Below, one piece after another: positions 14,569-25,027 of a DNA stretch of 64,000 bases. Numbering within the stretch: the stretch's first letter is position 1; each line of letters begins with the position of its first letter. The notes under the pieces were generated by a model. The model was not told the DNA's origin and made no database searches. It saw only the letters and a program-made list of their open reading frames with translations. Both the position numbers and the translations under genes were made by a program. This DNA is from an uncultured Prevotellaceae bacterium (GTDB lineage: Bacteria; Bacteroidota; Bacteroidia; Bacteroidales; Bacteroidaceae): positions 79,344 to 143,343 of the forward strand of contig ONCG01000013.1 of NCBI GenBank assembly GCA_900316285.1, written 5' to 3'.

Positions 14569-17124
14569 ATGAAGAAAACTCTGATATACATCCTCATCGG
14601 GCTGCTGTTGCCACTGGCGGCGGCTGCCCAGTCGTCGATGACCGACGACCAGGTGATGCGCTTCGTGCTGAAGGAGCATGAGGCCGGTACGACACAAGAA
14701 CAGATTGTGACGAAGCTCATGCAGCGTGGTGTTGACATTCAGCAGATTCGCCGTGTGAAGAAAATTGCTGAACGCCAGAAGAACGAGTCTGGACTGGGCA
14801 TGGTGCAGGACGAGACCATGAGCAAGGCCAACGACCGCACTCGCAAGACCGAGACGGAGAAGAAGGCTGCTGAGATGACGAACTTGCGCATGCAGGGTGA
14901 GCGCAACCAGAAACACACCTACGATGAAGAAGACGACGACTTCCTGCAGATGCAACTGGAGCTGGGTGGGCTGATGCCTGTGGACTCCATCGCCTTGCTG
15001 GAGAAGATTCTTGCCGACCGCGAGAAGGAGAAGCAGAAGGTGTTCGGTCGCGACATCTTCGACAACGAGGAACTGACGTTTGAACCCAGTGTGAACATCC
15101 CTACCCCACAGAACTACGTGCTTGGCCCTGGCGATGCCGTCTACATCGACGTCTACGGAGCTTCGGCACGCCAGATTGAAACCACCGTAAGCCCCGATGG
15201 CTACATCAACATCGAAGGCTTCGGCCCCGTGCAGGTGAGCGGCCTCACGGTGTCGCAGGCCAATGCCCGTGTGCGGTCGACGCTTGGTGCCCGCTACCAG
15301 AGCAGCCAGATTAAGCTCACGCTGGGCGAGACGCGCTCCATCACCGTGAACGTGATGGGTGAGGTAAAGGCGCCTGGCACCTATACGCTGTCGGCATTCT
15401 CCACCGTGTTCCACGCCCTCTACATGGCGAAGGGCATCAGCGATATTGGTACGCTGCGTAACATCAAGGTGTACCGCCGCAACAAGCTCATCTCGACGGT
15501 CGACATCTACGACTATATCCTCAACGGCAAACAGACGGGCAACATCCGCCTGGCCGACAACGACTTCATCGTGGTCGAGGCCTACGACTGCCTGGTGAAC
15601 CTCACAGGTAAGGTGAAGCGCCCGATGTTCTACGAAATGCGTAAGGACGAGAGCGTGGGGACGCTGCTGAAATACTCCGGCGGCTTCACCGGCGACGCCT
15701 ATAAGAAGTCGGTGCGCGTGTTCCGCAAGACGGGCCGCCAGTTCTCCGTATTCAACGTGGGCGAGTTCGACATGTCGACGTTCCATGTGGCCGATGGCGA
15801 CTCGGTGAGCGTGGACAGCATCCTCGACCGCTATGAGAACACCGTCGAACTGAAGGGTGCCGTGTTCCGTCAGGGCATGTACCAGCTGGGCGGCAACATC
15901 ACCACCGTACGCACGCTCATCGAGGCTGCCGAAGGAGTGACCGAGGAGGCGTTCTTGAACCGTGCCGTGATGCACCGCATGAAGCCCGACCGCACGCTGG
16001 AAGTGCTGAGCGTAGACCTGAAGGGCGTGCTGGATGGCACTGTAGCCGACATTCCGCTGCGCGAGAACGATGTGCTCTTCGTACCCACGAAGCAGGAAGC
16101 ACAGATTGAGCGCACCATCACCATTCATGGTGAGGTGATGTATCCCGGCATCTACCAGTATGCCGACAACGAGACGCTTGAAGACTTCATCCTGCAGGCC
16201 GGTGGTCTGAAGGAGAGCGCCTCGACGGTGAAGGTCGATGTGGCACGCCGCATTGTTGACCCACAGGCCTTAGTGGCCGACACCGTCATCGCCCATACCT
16301 ATAGCTTCGCGCTGAAGGACGGTTTTGTTGTAGATGGTGAAACGGGCTTCACGCTCATGCCCTTCGACGAAGTGTATGTGCGCCAGAGCCCAGGCTACAA
16401 CAAGCAGCAGAATGTCACCATCGAAGGTGAGGTGATGTTTGCCGGTACTTACACGCTCTCGAGGAAGAACCAGCGCCTGAGCGACCTCATCAAGATGGCT
16501 GGCGGCGTGAACGACCGCGCCTTTGCACAGGGTGCCCGTCTGGAACGCAAATACACCCAGCAGGAACGCCAGCGTGCCGAGGCTGTGTTGAAGAAGACGC
16601 GTGAGGACTTGGAGGCCAGCATGCAGGAGCAGGCTGCCCGCACGGGTAATGCCAACCTTGCCAACCTGAGCAACACCGAGCAGCTGAAGAAATACCAGGT
16701 GGGCGAGACCTACCCCGTAGGTATCGAGCTCGACAAGGCACTTGCCAACCCCGGCGGCACCGAGGACATCGTGCTGCGTGAGGGCGACCGCATCTACGTG
16801 CCGCAGTATGAGGCCACGGTGAAGATCAATGGTGAGGTGCTCTACCCGAACACCGTCGGTTACGTGAAAGGCAAGTCGGTGGGCTACTACATCGACCAGG
16901 CCGGTGGATTCTCCAGCAAGGCGAAGAAGCGCCAGACATACATCATCTATATGAATGGTACGGTGGCAAAGGTGGGACACAACGCCAAGCCCATGCCGGG
17001 CTGCGAAATCGTCGTGCCTTCGAAGTCGATCAACAAGACATCCATCGCCGAGACCCTGAGCATCGCAACGGGTGTGGGCTCGCTGGCTGCCATCATCGCC
17101 ACGCTGGCTAACCTGCTGAAGTAA
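14569..17124 (+). CDS. SLBB polysaccharide export outer-membrane protein
   Basis: The 851-residue protein has a signal peptide (to about residue 20), a charged helical stretch (30-135) and the polysaccharide-export domain with NYVLGPGDAVYIDVYG near 185-200. About six SLBB-type repeats follow, marked by VNVMGEVKAPGTYTL, NLTGKVKRPMFYEM, ELKGAVFRQGMYQLG, TIHGEVMYPGIYQYA, TIEGEVMFAGTYTLS and KINGEVLYPNTVGYV. A hydrophobic helix closes the protein. It is a large Wza-like channel for capsule or exopolysaccharide, longer than Wza because of the extra SLBB units. It leads the operon. Confidence 0.92.
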   Translation: MKKTLIYILIGLLLPLAAAAQSSMTDDQVMRFVLKEHEAGTTQEQIVTKLMQRGVDIQQIRRVKKIAERQKNESGLGMVQDETMSKANDRTRKTETEKKAAEMTNLRMQGERNQKHTYDEEDDDFLQMQLELGGLMPVDSIALLEKILADREKEKQKVFGRDIFDNEELTFEPSVNIPTPQNYVLGPGDAVYIDVYGASARQIETTVSPDGYINIEGFGPVQVSGLTVSQANARVRSTLGARYQSSQIKLTLGETRSITVNVMGEVKAPGTYTLSAFSTVFHALYMAKGISDIGTLRNIKVYRRNKLISTVDIYDYILNGKQTGNIRLADNDFIVVEAYDCLVNLTGKVKRPMFYEMRKDESVGTLLKYSGGFTGDAYKKSVRVFRKTGRQFSVFNVGEFDMSTFHVADGDSVSVDSILDRYENTVELKGAVFRQGMYQLGGNITTVRTLIEAAEGVTEEAFLNRAVMHRMKPDRTLEVLSVDLKGVLDGTVADIPLRENDVLFVPTKQEAQIERTITIHGEVMYPGIYQYADNETLEDFILQAGGLKESASTVKVDVARRIVDPQALVADTVIAHTYSFALKDGFVVDGETGFTLMPFDEVYVRQSPGYNKQQNVTIEGEVMFAGTYTLSRKNQRLSDLIKMAGGVNDRAFAQGARLERKYTQQERQRAEAVLKKTREDLEASMQEQAARTGNANLANLSNTEQLKKYQVGETYPVGIELDKALANPGGTEDIVLREGDRIYVPQYEATVKINGEVLYPNTVGYVKGKSVGYYIDQAGGFSSKAKKRQTYIIYMNGTVAKVGHNAKPMPGCEIVVPSKSINKTSIAETLSIATGVGSLAAIIATLANLLK

Positions 17125-17276
17125 AGACCCACCCCCTGCCTGCTCTCCGTCGCGAATGGGGATTCGCTCCCCTTTGTGGGGCCGCAGCCACACCGGTGGC
17201 TGCTCTGAAGACCCCAGTCGCCCGTAAGGGAGGAGAGTCGCACCCCATGCGAAACTAAAAATAATTCATTTGCAAT
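17125..17276. repeat. ~85-bp repeat shared with the symporter gene
   Basis: The segment at about 17145-17225 (TCGCGAATGGGGATTCGCTC through GCCGCAGCCACACCGGTGGC to CCCCAGTCGCCCG) is nearly identical, inverted, to 58283-58368. The latter lies in frame inside the sodium/solute symporter gene. Confidence 0.85.
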
Positions 17277-18827
17277 TTGGGAACAGAAGAACTGACAAAG
17301 TCGAAGCGCATTGCGTCGAACACCATGATACTTTTCGTGCGCGTAGTGGTGACAATGGTCATCAACCTCTATGCCGTACGCGTAGTAGTGAAAGCCCTAG
17401 GAGTAGAGGACTACGGCATTCTGAATGCCATCGCCGGTGTAGTGCTTACGAGCACATTCCTCAGCTCAACGCTTACCGTAGCCATCCAGCGTTTCTACTC
17501 GTATGCCATCGGCAAGCACGAGGAGCGACGCATGCGGGAGATATTCTCGAGCAGCGTGAACATCGTGCTGCTGCTCTCGGTGCTAGTGCTGGTGCTGTTT
17601 GAAACCATTGGCGTGTGGTTTGTCACCACGCACATGATGGAGCCTGCAGGCAAGATTCCGTTGGAACGACTCGACGCAACGCTCTGGATATTCCACTTCA
17701 CGCTGCTCTCGTTCGTGTTCACGCTGTTGCAGATACCCTACACCGCAGCCATCTTCGCCCACGAGGACATGAAGCACTACACGGTGATTTCCATCCTCGA
17801 CTACACCGGGCGACTCATCGTGGCCTGCCTCATCGGAAAGGCACTGGCCGACGGACTCATCTTCTACGGTGCCGGACTGCTCGTCGTGGCAGCGCTGGTG
17901 TATCTGCTCTACGTCATTGTGGCCCGCAGCCGCTATGCCGAATGCCACTATCAGCGCGTGACGACGAAGGAGCTCTATCGCGACTTGCTATCGTTCTCCG
18001 GCTGGACGATGTATGGAGCGATGGCGGGCGTAGGCATCGTGCAAGGCACGAACATCCTGCTCACCATCTTCTACGGACCGCTGGCCGTTGCCTCGTATGC
18101 CATCGCCAACCTGGTCTACAACTCAGCCAACTCGCTCTGCAACTGCGTGGTGCTGGCGTTCCGACCTGCGATGGTGAAGTCGTATGCACAGCGGCAGGAC
18201 AACTATCTGTGGCGGCTGTTCAATGCCAACAACAAGCTTATCATGTATCTGCTCATGAGCGTCGCCGTACCCCTGATGGCCGAGATGCGCACGCTGCTGC
18301 ATTGGTGGCTGGGCGACATCAGCGAAGACGCCATTCTGTTTGCCCGCCTGATGATGATTATGATGGTGGTGCTCGCCATGCATCATCCCATCACCACGCT
18401 CATCGAGTCGACAGGCCGCGTGAAGCGCTATCATGTGGTGGTCGACACACTTACGTTGAGCACACTCATCATCACCTGGACCATGTTCCGACTGGGCATG
18501 CCTGCCTATGGTGCTTTTGTGTCGATGATCTTCGTGTGCATCATGGCACATGTGGTCAGACTCATCAGCCTGAAGAAGGTCTATCCCGCCTTCTCCTATG
18601 CCACCTACGCCAAGACCGTTGTCCTGCCGGGACTGTTCATCACCGTCTGCACCGCTGCCGTCGCCCTGCTGCTGCACCTGACCATTGCGAACACCGTGCT
18701 GCGCTTCATCGCGGTGATGGTTGCCTCGCCGCTTATCACCCTGCAGCTGGTATGGCTGGCAGGCCTCAACGGCAACGAACGCACGATGTTCGGCCAATTC
18801 ATCAGAAATTACAAACATAAACAATAA
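17277..18827 (+). CDS. Wzx-type oligosaccharide flippase, copy 1
   Basis: The 516-residue protein has 12-14 hydrophobic segments. The N-terminus SKRIASNTMILFVRVVVTMV, VRVVVKALGVEDYGIL and the SFSGWTMYGAMAGVG segment are typical of the PST/Wzx flippase family that moves lipid-linked repeat units across the inner membrane. No ATG lies between the upstream in-frame stop (17262) and the first hydrophobic helix, so TTG at 17277 is the most likely start. The next gene follows after 9 bp. A second flippase (19892) is closely related in layout, including the L/VxxLxVxxYGIx motif. Confidence 0.88.
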   Translation: MGTEELTKSKRIASNTMILFVRVVVTMVINLYAVRVVVKALGVEDYGILNAIAGVVLTSTFLSSTLTVAIQRFYSYAIGKHEERRMREIFSSSVNIVLLLSVLVLVLFETIGVWFVTTHMMEPAGKIPLERLDATLWIFHFTLLSFVFTLLQIPYTAAIFAHEDMKHYTVISILDYTGRLIVACLIGKALADGLIFYGAGLLVVAALVYLLYVIVARSRYAECHYQRVTTKELYRDLLSFSGWTMYGAMAGVGIVQGTNILLTIFYGPLAVASYAIANLVYNSANSLCNCVVLAFRPAMVKSYAQRQDNYLWRLFNANNKLIMYLLMSVAVPLMAEMRTLLHWWLGDISEDAILFARLMMIMMVVLAMHHPITTLIESTGRVKRYHVVVDTLTLSTLIITWTMFRLGMPAYGAFVSMIFVCIMAHVVRLISLKKVYPAFSYATYAKTVVLPGLFITVCTAAVALLLHLTIANTVLRFIAVMVASPLITLQLVWLAGLNGNERTMFGQFIRNYKHKQ

Positions 18828-18836
18828 AACAGAGAG

Positions 18837-19895
18837 ATGGAAGAAAACAAAAATAAGGACGTCATTGACTTGAGACAACTGTTCAAGAAAATCAAGGATC
18901 GGAAACGGCTGTTCTTCATTACGCTGCCCGCCACGTTTGTGTTGTCGTGTCTCTACATCATCTGCTTCCCCCGTTACTACGACACCGACGTGCGACTGGC
19001 ACCAGAGATGGAGAACTCGATGTCGGGTGGAGCTCTCGGCTCGATTGCCGCCTCGTTCGGCTTTGACCTGTCGAACATGGAGTCGGCGGATGCCATCTCG
19101 CCCATGCTCTATCCCGACCTGATGTCCGATAATGGCTTCGTGTCGAAGTTCTTCAATTTCAAGGTGGTGAGCGCCGACGGCGAAATCAACACCAACTACC
19201 ACGACTACCTGCAGAAGATGCAGAAGCATCCGTGGTGGGACGACGTGTTCGAGTGGATGCGCAATCTGCTGCCGAAGAAGCAGGAAGAGACCATTGCCGG
19301 AGCCGGCGGCGACGGGAAGTACAATCCCTATGTCCTGTCGCGGCGCGAAGACGGCCTGATCCACAAGATTCAGGACAACGTGCAGTTCAGCATGGACAAG
19401 AAGACGGGCGTCATCACTATTATGGTGCGCGACCAAGACAAGCTCATCTGCAAGACCGTGGCCGACTCCGTTTGCTCGCTGCTGCAGCAGTTCATCACCG
19501 ACTACCGCACGAACAAAGCCCGCAACGACCTGAAATACTACACGAAGCTCGCCGCCGATGCCAAGCACGACTATGAGCGTGCCCGCCAGCTCTACGGCAG
19601 TTACTCCGACCGCAATATGGATGTAGTGCTCGAGAGCTACCGCGCCAAGCAGGAAGACCTGGAGAACGACATGCAACTGAAGTTCAACACCTACACCGCC
19701 ATGCAGACACAGCTGCAGCAGGCCAAGGCGAAGGTGCAGGAGCGCACACCCGCCTTCACGTTGCTGAAGGGAGCCTCCGTGCCCATCAAGCCAACGGGTC
19801 CGAAGCGCATGATCTTCGTCATTGGTATGGTGATTCTCGCCTTCTTCGGCACCATCGGCTGGATTCTGAAGGATGAACTGAAGAAAACCGTATGA
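18837..19895 (+). CDS. Wzz-like chain-length determinant without kinase domain
   Basis: The 352-residue protein has transmembrane segments near residues 23-43 and 323-345, with a long periplasmic region between. That region includes the coiled stretch DAKHDYERARQLYGSYSDR. The PxxP-like GASVPIKPTGPKR before TM2 is the Wzz signature. The cytosolic tail ends after about eight residues, so the tyrosine kinase found in Wzc/Ptk fusions is absent. It should set polymer length together with the SLBB export protein. It overlaps the next gene by 4 bp. Confidence 0.9.
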   Translation: MEENKNKDVIDLRQLFKKIKDRKRLFFITLPATFVLSCLYIICFPRYYDTDVRLAPEMENSMSGGALGSIAASFGFDLSNMESADAISPMLYPDLMSDNGFVSKFFNFKVVSADGEINTNYHDYLQKMQKHPWWDDVFEWMRNLLPKKQEETIAGAGGDGKYNPYVLSRREDGLIHKIQDNVQFSMDKKTGVITIMVRDQDKLICKTVADSVCSLLQQFITDYRTNKARNDLKYYTKLAADAKHDYERARQLYGSYSDRNMDVVLESYRAKQEDLENDMQLKFNTYTAMQTQLQQAKAKVQERTPAFTLLKGASVPIKPTGPKRMIFVIGMVILAFFGTIGWILKDELKKTV

Positions 19896-21427
19896 ACCCA
19901 ACGAAGCGCATCATAGTCAACACATTAGCCCAATATACCAGAGCCATCCTGAATATTGGGCTTTCGCTCTATTCCACCCGCTTGGTGCTCGAAGCACTCA
20001 GCGTTGACAACTACGGCATCTACTCCCTCGTTGCCAGCGTGGTTGGAATCTTGGGCTATCTGACGAATGCGCTGGTGGTGACGACGCAACGGTATATGTC
20101 CTACTATCACGGTGTAGGAAAGATTGACAATGTCAGGAAGATTTTCGCCAACAGCCTCCTCATTCATTTTGGTGTTGCCCTCCTGATTGGAATCGTGCTT
20201 TTTGCCTTAAGAGGGCTGTTTATGAATGGCAGCACGCTCAATATTGATGCCAGCCGACTCGATGCAGCCAAGTATGTGTATGACATTACGGTGTTAATGC
20301 TGCTCGTGACCATCATCACTTCGCCGCTGAAGGCAATGCTCATCGCCCGCGAAAACATTGTCTACATCTCAATCGTCGAACTTGCCGACGGCTTCCTGAG
20401 ACTTTTCCTGGCTATCTCGCTTCTGTTCTTTGCCGGCGACCGACTGATTGCATACGCCGTTGGAATGGGGTTGATACTGGCCATCAATCTGATTGCCTAC
20501 ATTGCCTATGCCGGCATCAAGTATGAAGAAAGCCACTTTCCCTTGAGACGCTCTACATTCGACATGCCAAGCATCAAAAAGCTGCTGGGATTTGCCGGAT
20601 GGACCACCTACGGAATGTTCTCGACAATCTGTCAGACACAAGGCCTCTCCATCTTGCTGAACCAATTCTTCGGCACGATTGTCAATGCTGCCTTCGGACT
20701 CGCCACACAGGTGAACGGTGCCGTGCGCTTTGTCTCCACGTCGGTCCTCAATGCCATGAACCCACAAATCATGAAGGCCGAAGGCAATGGTGACCGCGAG
20801 AAGATGTTGAAACTGGCCGGCAAGGAGAGCAAGTTCTCGGCTGCGCTGATGATGGTGCTTTCCATTCCTATCATCGTTGAGATGCCTGACATCCTGGACT
20901 TCTGGCTGCGTGGCAAAAACGTTCCGCCAAACACCTGCCTGTTCTGTCGTGCCATGATGATTGCGTTCATCATCGACCAGCTGACGCTCGGTCTTCACGC
21001 CGCCAATCAGGCTATCGGCATCATCCGCAACTACTCGCTGCTGATGTATACGCCAAAAGTGCTGATAGTTCCTATTTCGTGGGCCATGCTTGCTTGTGGC
21101 ATGTCGGTCAGAAGCGTAATGTGGCTTTTTGTGGCCATTGAGCTGGCTGTCGCTATTGCACGCATCCCGTTCTTAAAAGTCACTGCCGGCCTTCGTGTCA
21201 GAAACTACATGAAGCATGTCATCCTGCCACTGCTGCCTTTAGCCCTGACCGCCTGTCTGTCCTCGTTCATCTGCATCACGTTATTCCACTTCCCTCTGCG
21301 TTTCTTCGTGACGATTGCAGTGTCTGTCGTCTGCAGCCTTACTGCCCTTTGGACATTCACACTCAGCCATAACGAACGGCTTTACATCACACAATCCATC
21401 AAAAATCGCCTGAGACATGACCCTTGA
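19892..21427 (+). CDS. Wzx-type oligosaccharide flippase, copy 2
   Basis: The 511-residue polytopic protein has TKRIIVNTLAQYTRAILNIG, ALSVDNYGIYSLVASVVG and LLGFAGWTTYGMFSTICQTQ. It starts in the ATGA overlap with the Wzz-like gene and overlaps the polymerase gene by 11 bp. Together with the 17277 gene it makes two flippases in one operon. They may act on different repeat units, or one may be a heteromeric or redundant partner. Confidence 0.88.
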   Translation: MNPTKRIIVNTLAQYTRAILNIGLSLYSTRLVLEALSVDNYGIYSLVASVVGILGYLTNALVVTTQRYMSYYHGVGKIDNVRKIFANSLLIHFGVALLIGIVLFALRGLFMNGSTLNIDASRLDAAKYVYDITVLMLLVTIITSPLKAMLIARENIVYISIVELADGFLRLFLAISLLFFAGDRLIAYAVGMGLILAINLIAYIAYAGIKYEESHFPLRRSTFDMPSIKKLLGFAGWTTYGMFSTICQTQGLSILLNQFFGTIVNAAFGLATQVNGAVRFVSTSVLNAMNPQIMKAEGNGDREKMLKLAGKESKFSAALMMVLSIPIIVEMPDILDFWLRGKNVPPNTCLFCRAMMIAFIIDQLTLGLHAANQAIGIIRNYSLLMYTPKVLIVPISWAMLACGMSVRSVMWLFVAIELAVAIARIPFLKVTAGLRVRNYMKHVILPLLPLALTACLSSFICITLFHFPLRFFVTIAVSVVCSLTALWTFTLSHNERLYITQSIKNRLRHDP

Positions 21428-22655
21428 CCTGAGTAAAATCTATCTGATTGAGAAGAGCTCGCTGGTCAAAGGTCTCTTCTATGCAGGGGTGTTAATAGCA
21501 TACATAACATCCCTCAACCCATGGTTTCTCTGGTGGTTCTTTCCATACTATCCAATCGTAAGCAGTCTTTTTTTCATAGCTGCGATGGCTTTGTCAAATA
21601 CAATGACAAAGCCCGTCTTCACGCGCAACGACTTTCTTCTTCCATTGTTAGTCTACATCGTATTGGGTTTTTACCAGCGTCTTGTCAATGCCGACAATTT
21701 CAATGGCTACATTACTACTGTTTTCCATATATTCATCTTCTTCTCCCTCTTCCGATACGACTCGAAGCTGCTATTCCGGCTATCCACCTTCATGGCAAAG
21801 TCAATGGCATGCCTGCTGGCGGTGTCTATTCCTTTCTTCATCCTCTACATCTTAGGATTCCCACTGCCGTCTAAGGATTTACAATACCGCGACGCTTTCT
21901 ACACGTTCTCTAACTACTATTTCTTCCTCATCGACGACCGCCAGCTGTTGCTGTTTTTCCCACGTTTCCAGTCGGTCTTTCTTGAACCGGCTCACCTTGG
22001 TACGGCCTTAGCCGTGCTCCTACAAGCCCAGCGCGGCCATTGGCGCAAATGGTATAACATGGTTTTACTGGCGGGACTGCTCATTTCGTTCTCTCTTGGT
22101 GCCTACGTTTACTTGGTGATTATCATCATTCTGAATCTATGGACGAAAGGACGACGGATATTCATCAATCTGATAATCGCTGTCATTGTTGTTGCATCCA
22201 TCGTTGTTGGGTCATTTTATTATAATGACGGCGAAAACCTTATTCACAACCTCATTGTCCTACGATTAGAGATAGATGACGGTGAAATGGTCGGAAACCA
22301 ACGCACATCAGAAGGATTTGATGCTGACTTTGAGAATTTCCTGCAATCATCCGACATCCTATTCGGTCGAGAGAAAGAAAATGTCTTCGGTGACTCTGGC
22401 TACAAGGTCTTTATCTACGACCATGGCTTTGTCGGAGCCTTCCTACTCTTCGCTTTCTACATTTCTTCTTTCTATAGGGCTCGTAACAAACGTGCCATGC
22501 TTTCAGCATTGATCATTGCCTTACTCATTTTCGGCGTTGATGCTTTTGTGCTATGGTATAACCGTTTTATTCCCCTTTTCTGTGCCGCATATTCCGATGA
22601 GGGCACACCCCACGACCTTTCCCCGACTGATCAACCTCAAACACCCAACAACTGA
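21417..22655 (+). CDS. Wzy-like polysaccharide polymerase
   Basis: The 412-residue membrane protein has about ten hydrophobic segments and the periplasmic-loop motif FPRFQSVFLEPAHLGTALAV, common in Bacteroidetes O-antigen polymerase-like proteins. A soluble loop (about 270-325) contains TSEGFDADFENFLQSSDILFG. Position after flippases and Wzz supports a Wzy role: joining repeat units in the periplasm. Sequence identity among Wzy proteins is low, so this rests on topology and context. A Pro/Thr-rich tail overlaps the next gene by 1 bp (TGATG). Confidence 0.75.
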   Translation: MTLDLSKIYLIEKSSLVKGLFYAGVLIAYITSLNPWFLWWFFPYYPIVSSLFFIAAMALSNTMTKPVFTRNDFLLPLLVYIVLGFYQRLVNADNFNGYITTVFHIFIFFSLFRYDSKLLFRLSTFMAKSMACLLAVSIPFFILYILGFPLPSKDLQYRDAFYTFSNYYFFLIDDRQLLLFFPRFQSVFLEPAHLGTALAVLLQAQRGHWRKWYNMVLLAGLLISFSLGAYVYLVIIIILNLWTKGRRIFINLIIAVIVVASIVVGSFYYNDGENLIHNLIVLRLEIDDGEMVGNQRTSEGFDADFENFLQSSDILFGREKENVFGDSGYKVFIYDHGFVGAFLLFAFYISSFYRARNKRAMLSALIIALLIFGVDAFVLWYNRFIPLFCAAYSDEGTPHDLSPTDQPQTPNN

Positions 22656-23830
22656 TGAACTTACTATTCGACTTCATACCGTTCCAAGATGCCGGTGGCA
22701 TAGGTGGCGCCGCAGGCTTTACGAAAGCAGTCCTTGACGAAATCGTCCGTCGCAAAAACGACAAGGTGCAACTATTTGCCATTTACGACGGTAGCGTGCC
22801 TGTCGGACGACTCTACGACTATCGGATCTTAGCGGAGCAATACCACATAACCTTGCTAAACATATCGCAGAAGCCAATATCAGAGATGATTGCAGAGCAT
22901 CACATCGATGTCGTCTTCATCAGTGTCGGTCAGTTCTATGGCCGCTACAATCTGACTGGCATCACCTGCAAAACAATCATGTTCATTCATGATATTTTCG
23001 ACATTGAAGCTGCTGACAACCGCATAGAACTTGCCATCCATGACGCGAACATTGAAAGCAACTGGCAATGGACAAAACGATTGGTAAACGTCTTGTCTGG
23101 CCGATGGAACAGGCAACGCACCAAGAACTATCGGAACATCATGTCGCTTTATGCTGCTCAGAACACCATACCTTATACTGTTTCAGAATACACAGCAGCG
23201 GCCTTACGATACTATTTCCCTGAAATCAACAGCATTCGAGTCTGCTATTCGCCTGCACGCAAAGTTACCATGGAAGAACACATACACGACACGAAACTAC
23301 GGCAACTCATAGAGCAGGGCAGCCCCTACCTGCTATTACTGGCAGCTAACCGCCGATTTAAGAATGCCCACGTGCTGACAAAAGTTTTCAAGCGTCTGCA
23401 AAGCGAATACCCTGAACTGCATCTACTCACGCTGAAATACGGGAAAAGCATTGGCTCGCATCACATAGACATACCGTTACTTTCTGAGTCTGACCTGCAA
23501 TATGCCTACATTCACGCCAAGGCATTGGTCTTTGCGTCCTTCTTTGAAGGATTCGGGTATCCTCCCATTGAAGCCCTAAGATATGGCACACAGGTAGTGG
23601 CATCCAACACGACAAGCATTCCCGAAATTCTTGGCAATGCAGGTATCTACTTTTCTCCATTCTATCCTGCCGGCTTATATCAAGCACTGAAGAAAGTACT
23701 TTCCACAGATTGTACTTGCAGCACGGCTATGCAAGAACGCTATACTGCCGTCAGCCAACGCCAGGAAGAAGACCTGCGTAAGCTCGTCAATGAACTTTTA
23801 ACTTACAACGGTTGTCTGTATATACAATAA
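22655..23830 (+). CDS. Glycosyltransferase, GT4-like (GT-B fold)
   Basis: The 391-residue protein has the C-terminal GT-B nucleotide-sugar site YAYIHAKALVFASFFEGFGY, then PPIEALRYGTQVVASNTTSIPEILGNAG. The E-F-G-x-P-x-x-E-A-L pattern and EILG are typical of GT4. The N-terminal half contains QDAGGIGGAAGFTKAVLDE and CKTIMFIHDIFDIE. It probably adds a sugar to the repeat unit in the cytoplasm; donor and acceptor are unknown. Confidence 0.85.
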   Translation: MNLLFDFIPFQDAGGIGGAAGFTKAVLDEIVRRKNDKVQLFAIYDGSVPVGRLYDYRILAEQYHITLLNISQKPISEMIAEHHIDVVFISVGQFYGRYNLTGITCKTIMFIHDIFDIEAADNRIELAIHDANIESNWQWTKRLVNVLSGRWNRQRTKNYRNIMSLYAAQNTIPYTVSEYTAAALRYYFPEINSIRVCYSPARKVTMEEHIHDTKLRQLIEQGSPYLLLLAANRRFKNAHVLTKVFKRLQSEYPELHLLTLKYGKSIGSHHIDIPLLSESDLQYAYIHAKALVFASFFEGFGYPPIEALRYGTQVVASNTTSIPEILGNAGIYFSPFYPAGLYQALKKVLSTDCTCSTAMQERYTAVSQRQEEDLRKLVNELLTYNGCLYIQ

Positions 23831-23884
23831 ACCATGAACCTTTCACGTTATCAGAATGAATAACGAAAGATTCATGAATGTTTT

Positions 23885-25027
23885 ATGAAAGCAAGAATCA
23901 TAGCATATTACCTGCCTCAATTTCACCCAATTCCCGAGAATGACGATGCATGGGGAAAAGGGTTCACCGAATGGACGAATGTGGCTCAAGCCCGTCCGTT
24001 ATTCCGCGGTCACTACCAGCCACGCATCCCTGCCGACTTAGGATTCTACGACCTGCGCTTGCCCGAAACACGCGAGCAGCAGGCACAAATGGCACGCGAA
24101 GCCGGCATCGAGGGGTTCTGCTATTATCACTACTGGATGGGTGGCGGCAAGCAACTGCTGCAACGGCCGTTCGAAGAAGTGCTGCAAAGTGGAAAACCAG
24201 ACTTTCCTTTCTGTCTGGCGTGGGCCAACCATGAGTGGACTACCCGCACATGGCAAAACGGAGGCAAGGTAAAAATGATTGCACCGATGCTCTATCCCGG
24301 TGACGATGACTACATAGCCCACTTCAACTACGTGCTGCCCGCCCTGCGCGACAAACGCTATATCACCGTTGATGGTAACCCCATCTTCTCCATCTACGAT
24401 CCCTATCGCTTTGCCGACGTGGCTCACTTCATTGAGCTATGGCGCGAACTGGCCGACAAGGCTGGCCTGCCCGGCATTCATTTCAGTGCCATGATAAGTA
24501 GCACTACCACCGTCAAACGAACTGTCGACGGCAGCCGACAGCGTGTTATTCCGAACCTTGAGAGCAGTGCTGAGGTCTACAACGACATTCTTACGTTGGG
24601 TTTCGACAGCATCACGTCCTACGGAAAGTCGCGGGCCGAAATGATTTACATGGGCAAATATCGCCGTAACATCAGCAAACTATTGCATAAATATCTGCCC
24701 TTGCCAACACTGAAGTATAACTATCCGAAAGTAGTGCCACACTTCTTTGCACCCGAGGACAAGTGGGAGAACGTATTCCCCACCATCCTTCCGCAATGGG
24801 ACCGCACGCCACGCGCTGGCAACAACGAGGGAATCTATGTCAATGCCACACCAGAGAACTTCCTAAAGCACATTGAAGATGCCCTGCAAGTGATTAAAGA
24901 AAAACAACCAGAACACCAGCTGTTGTTTCTGAAATCATGGAATGAATGGGGTGAAGGTAATTATGTTGAGCCTGATCAGAAATACGGTCATGGCTATTTA
25001 AATGCACTTCAAAAAGCTTTATTATGA
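23885..25027 (+). CDS. WbsX family (GH99-like) polysaccharide biosynthesis protein
   Basis: The 380-residue protein starts [20 protein letters not shown], then [20 protein letters not shown] and [16 protein letters not shown]. It also has [21 protein letters not shown] and the terminal [17 protein letters not shown]. These are the hallmarks of the WbsX family, found in many O-antigen and capsule clusters and related in fold to GH99 α-mannan enzymes. It may act as a glycosyltransferase or a glycosidase during repeat-unit building. It overlaps wecB by 4 bp. Confidence 0.9.
   Translation: MKARIIAYYLPQFHPIPENDDAWGKGFTEWTNVAQARPLFRGHYQPRIPADLGFYDLRLPETREQQAQMAREAGIEGFCYYHYWMGGGKQLLQRPFEEVLQSGKPDFPFCLAWANHEWTTRTWQNGGKVKMIAPMLYPGDDDYIAHFNYVLPALRDKRYITVDGNPIFSIYDPYRFADVAHFIELWRELADKAGLPGIHFSAMISSTTTVKRTVDGSRQRVIPNLESSAEVYNDILTLGFDSITSYGKSRAEMIYMGKYRRNISKLLHKYLPLPTLKYNYPKVVPHFFAPEDKWENVFPTILPQWDRTPRAGNNEGIYVNATPENFLKHIEDALQVIKEKQPEHQLLFLKSWNEWGEGNYVEPDQKYGHGYLNALQKALL

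Noticed and set aside
14545-16128. Long open frame on the minus strand opposite the SLBB gene
   Set aside because: It is antisense to a gene with clear domains, has His/Val/Leu-rich composition typical of mirrored GC-rich codons and no recognisable motif.
18123-19901. 592-codon open frame on the minus strand across flippase and Wzz genes
   Set aside because: Spans two genes with strong families on the plus strand; its His/Gln/Asp-rich composition is that of an antisense frame.
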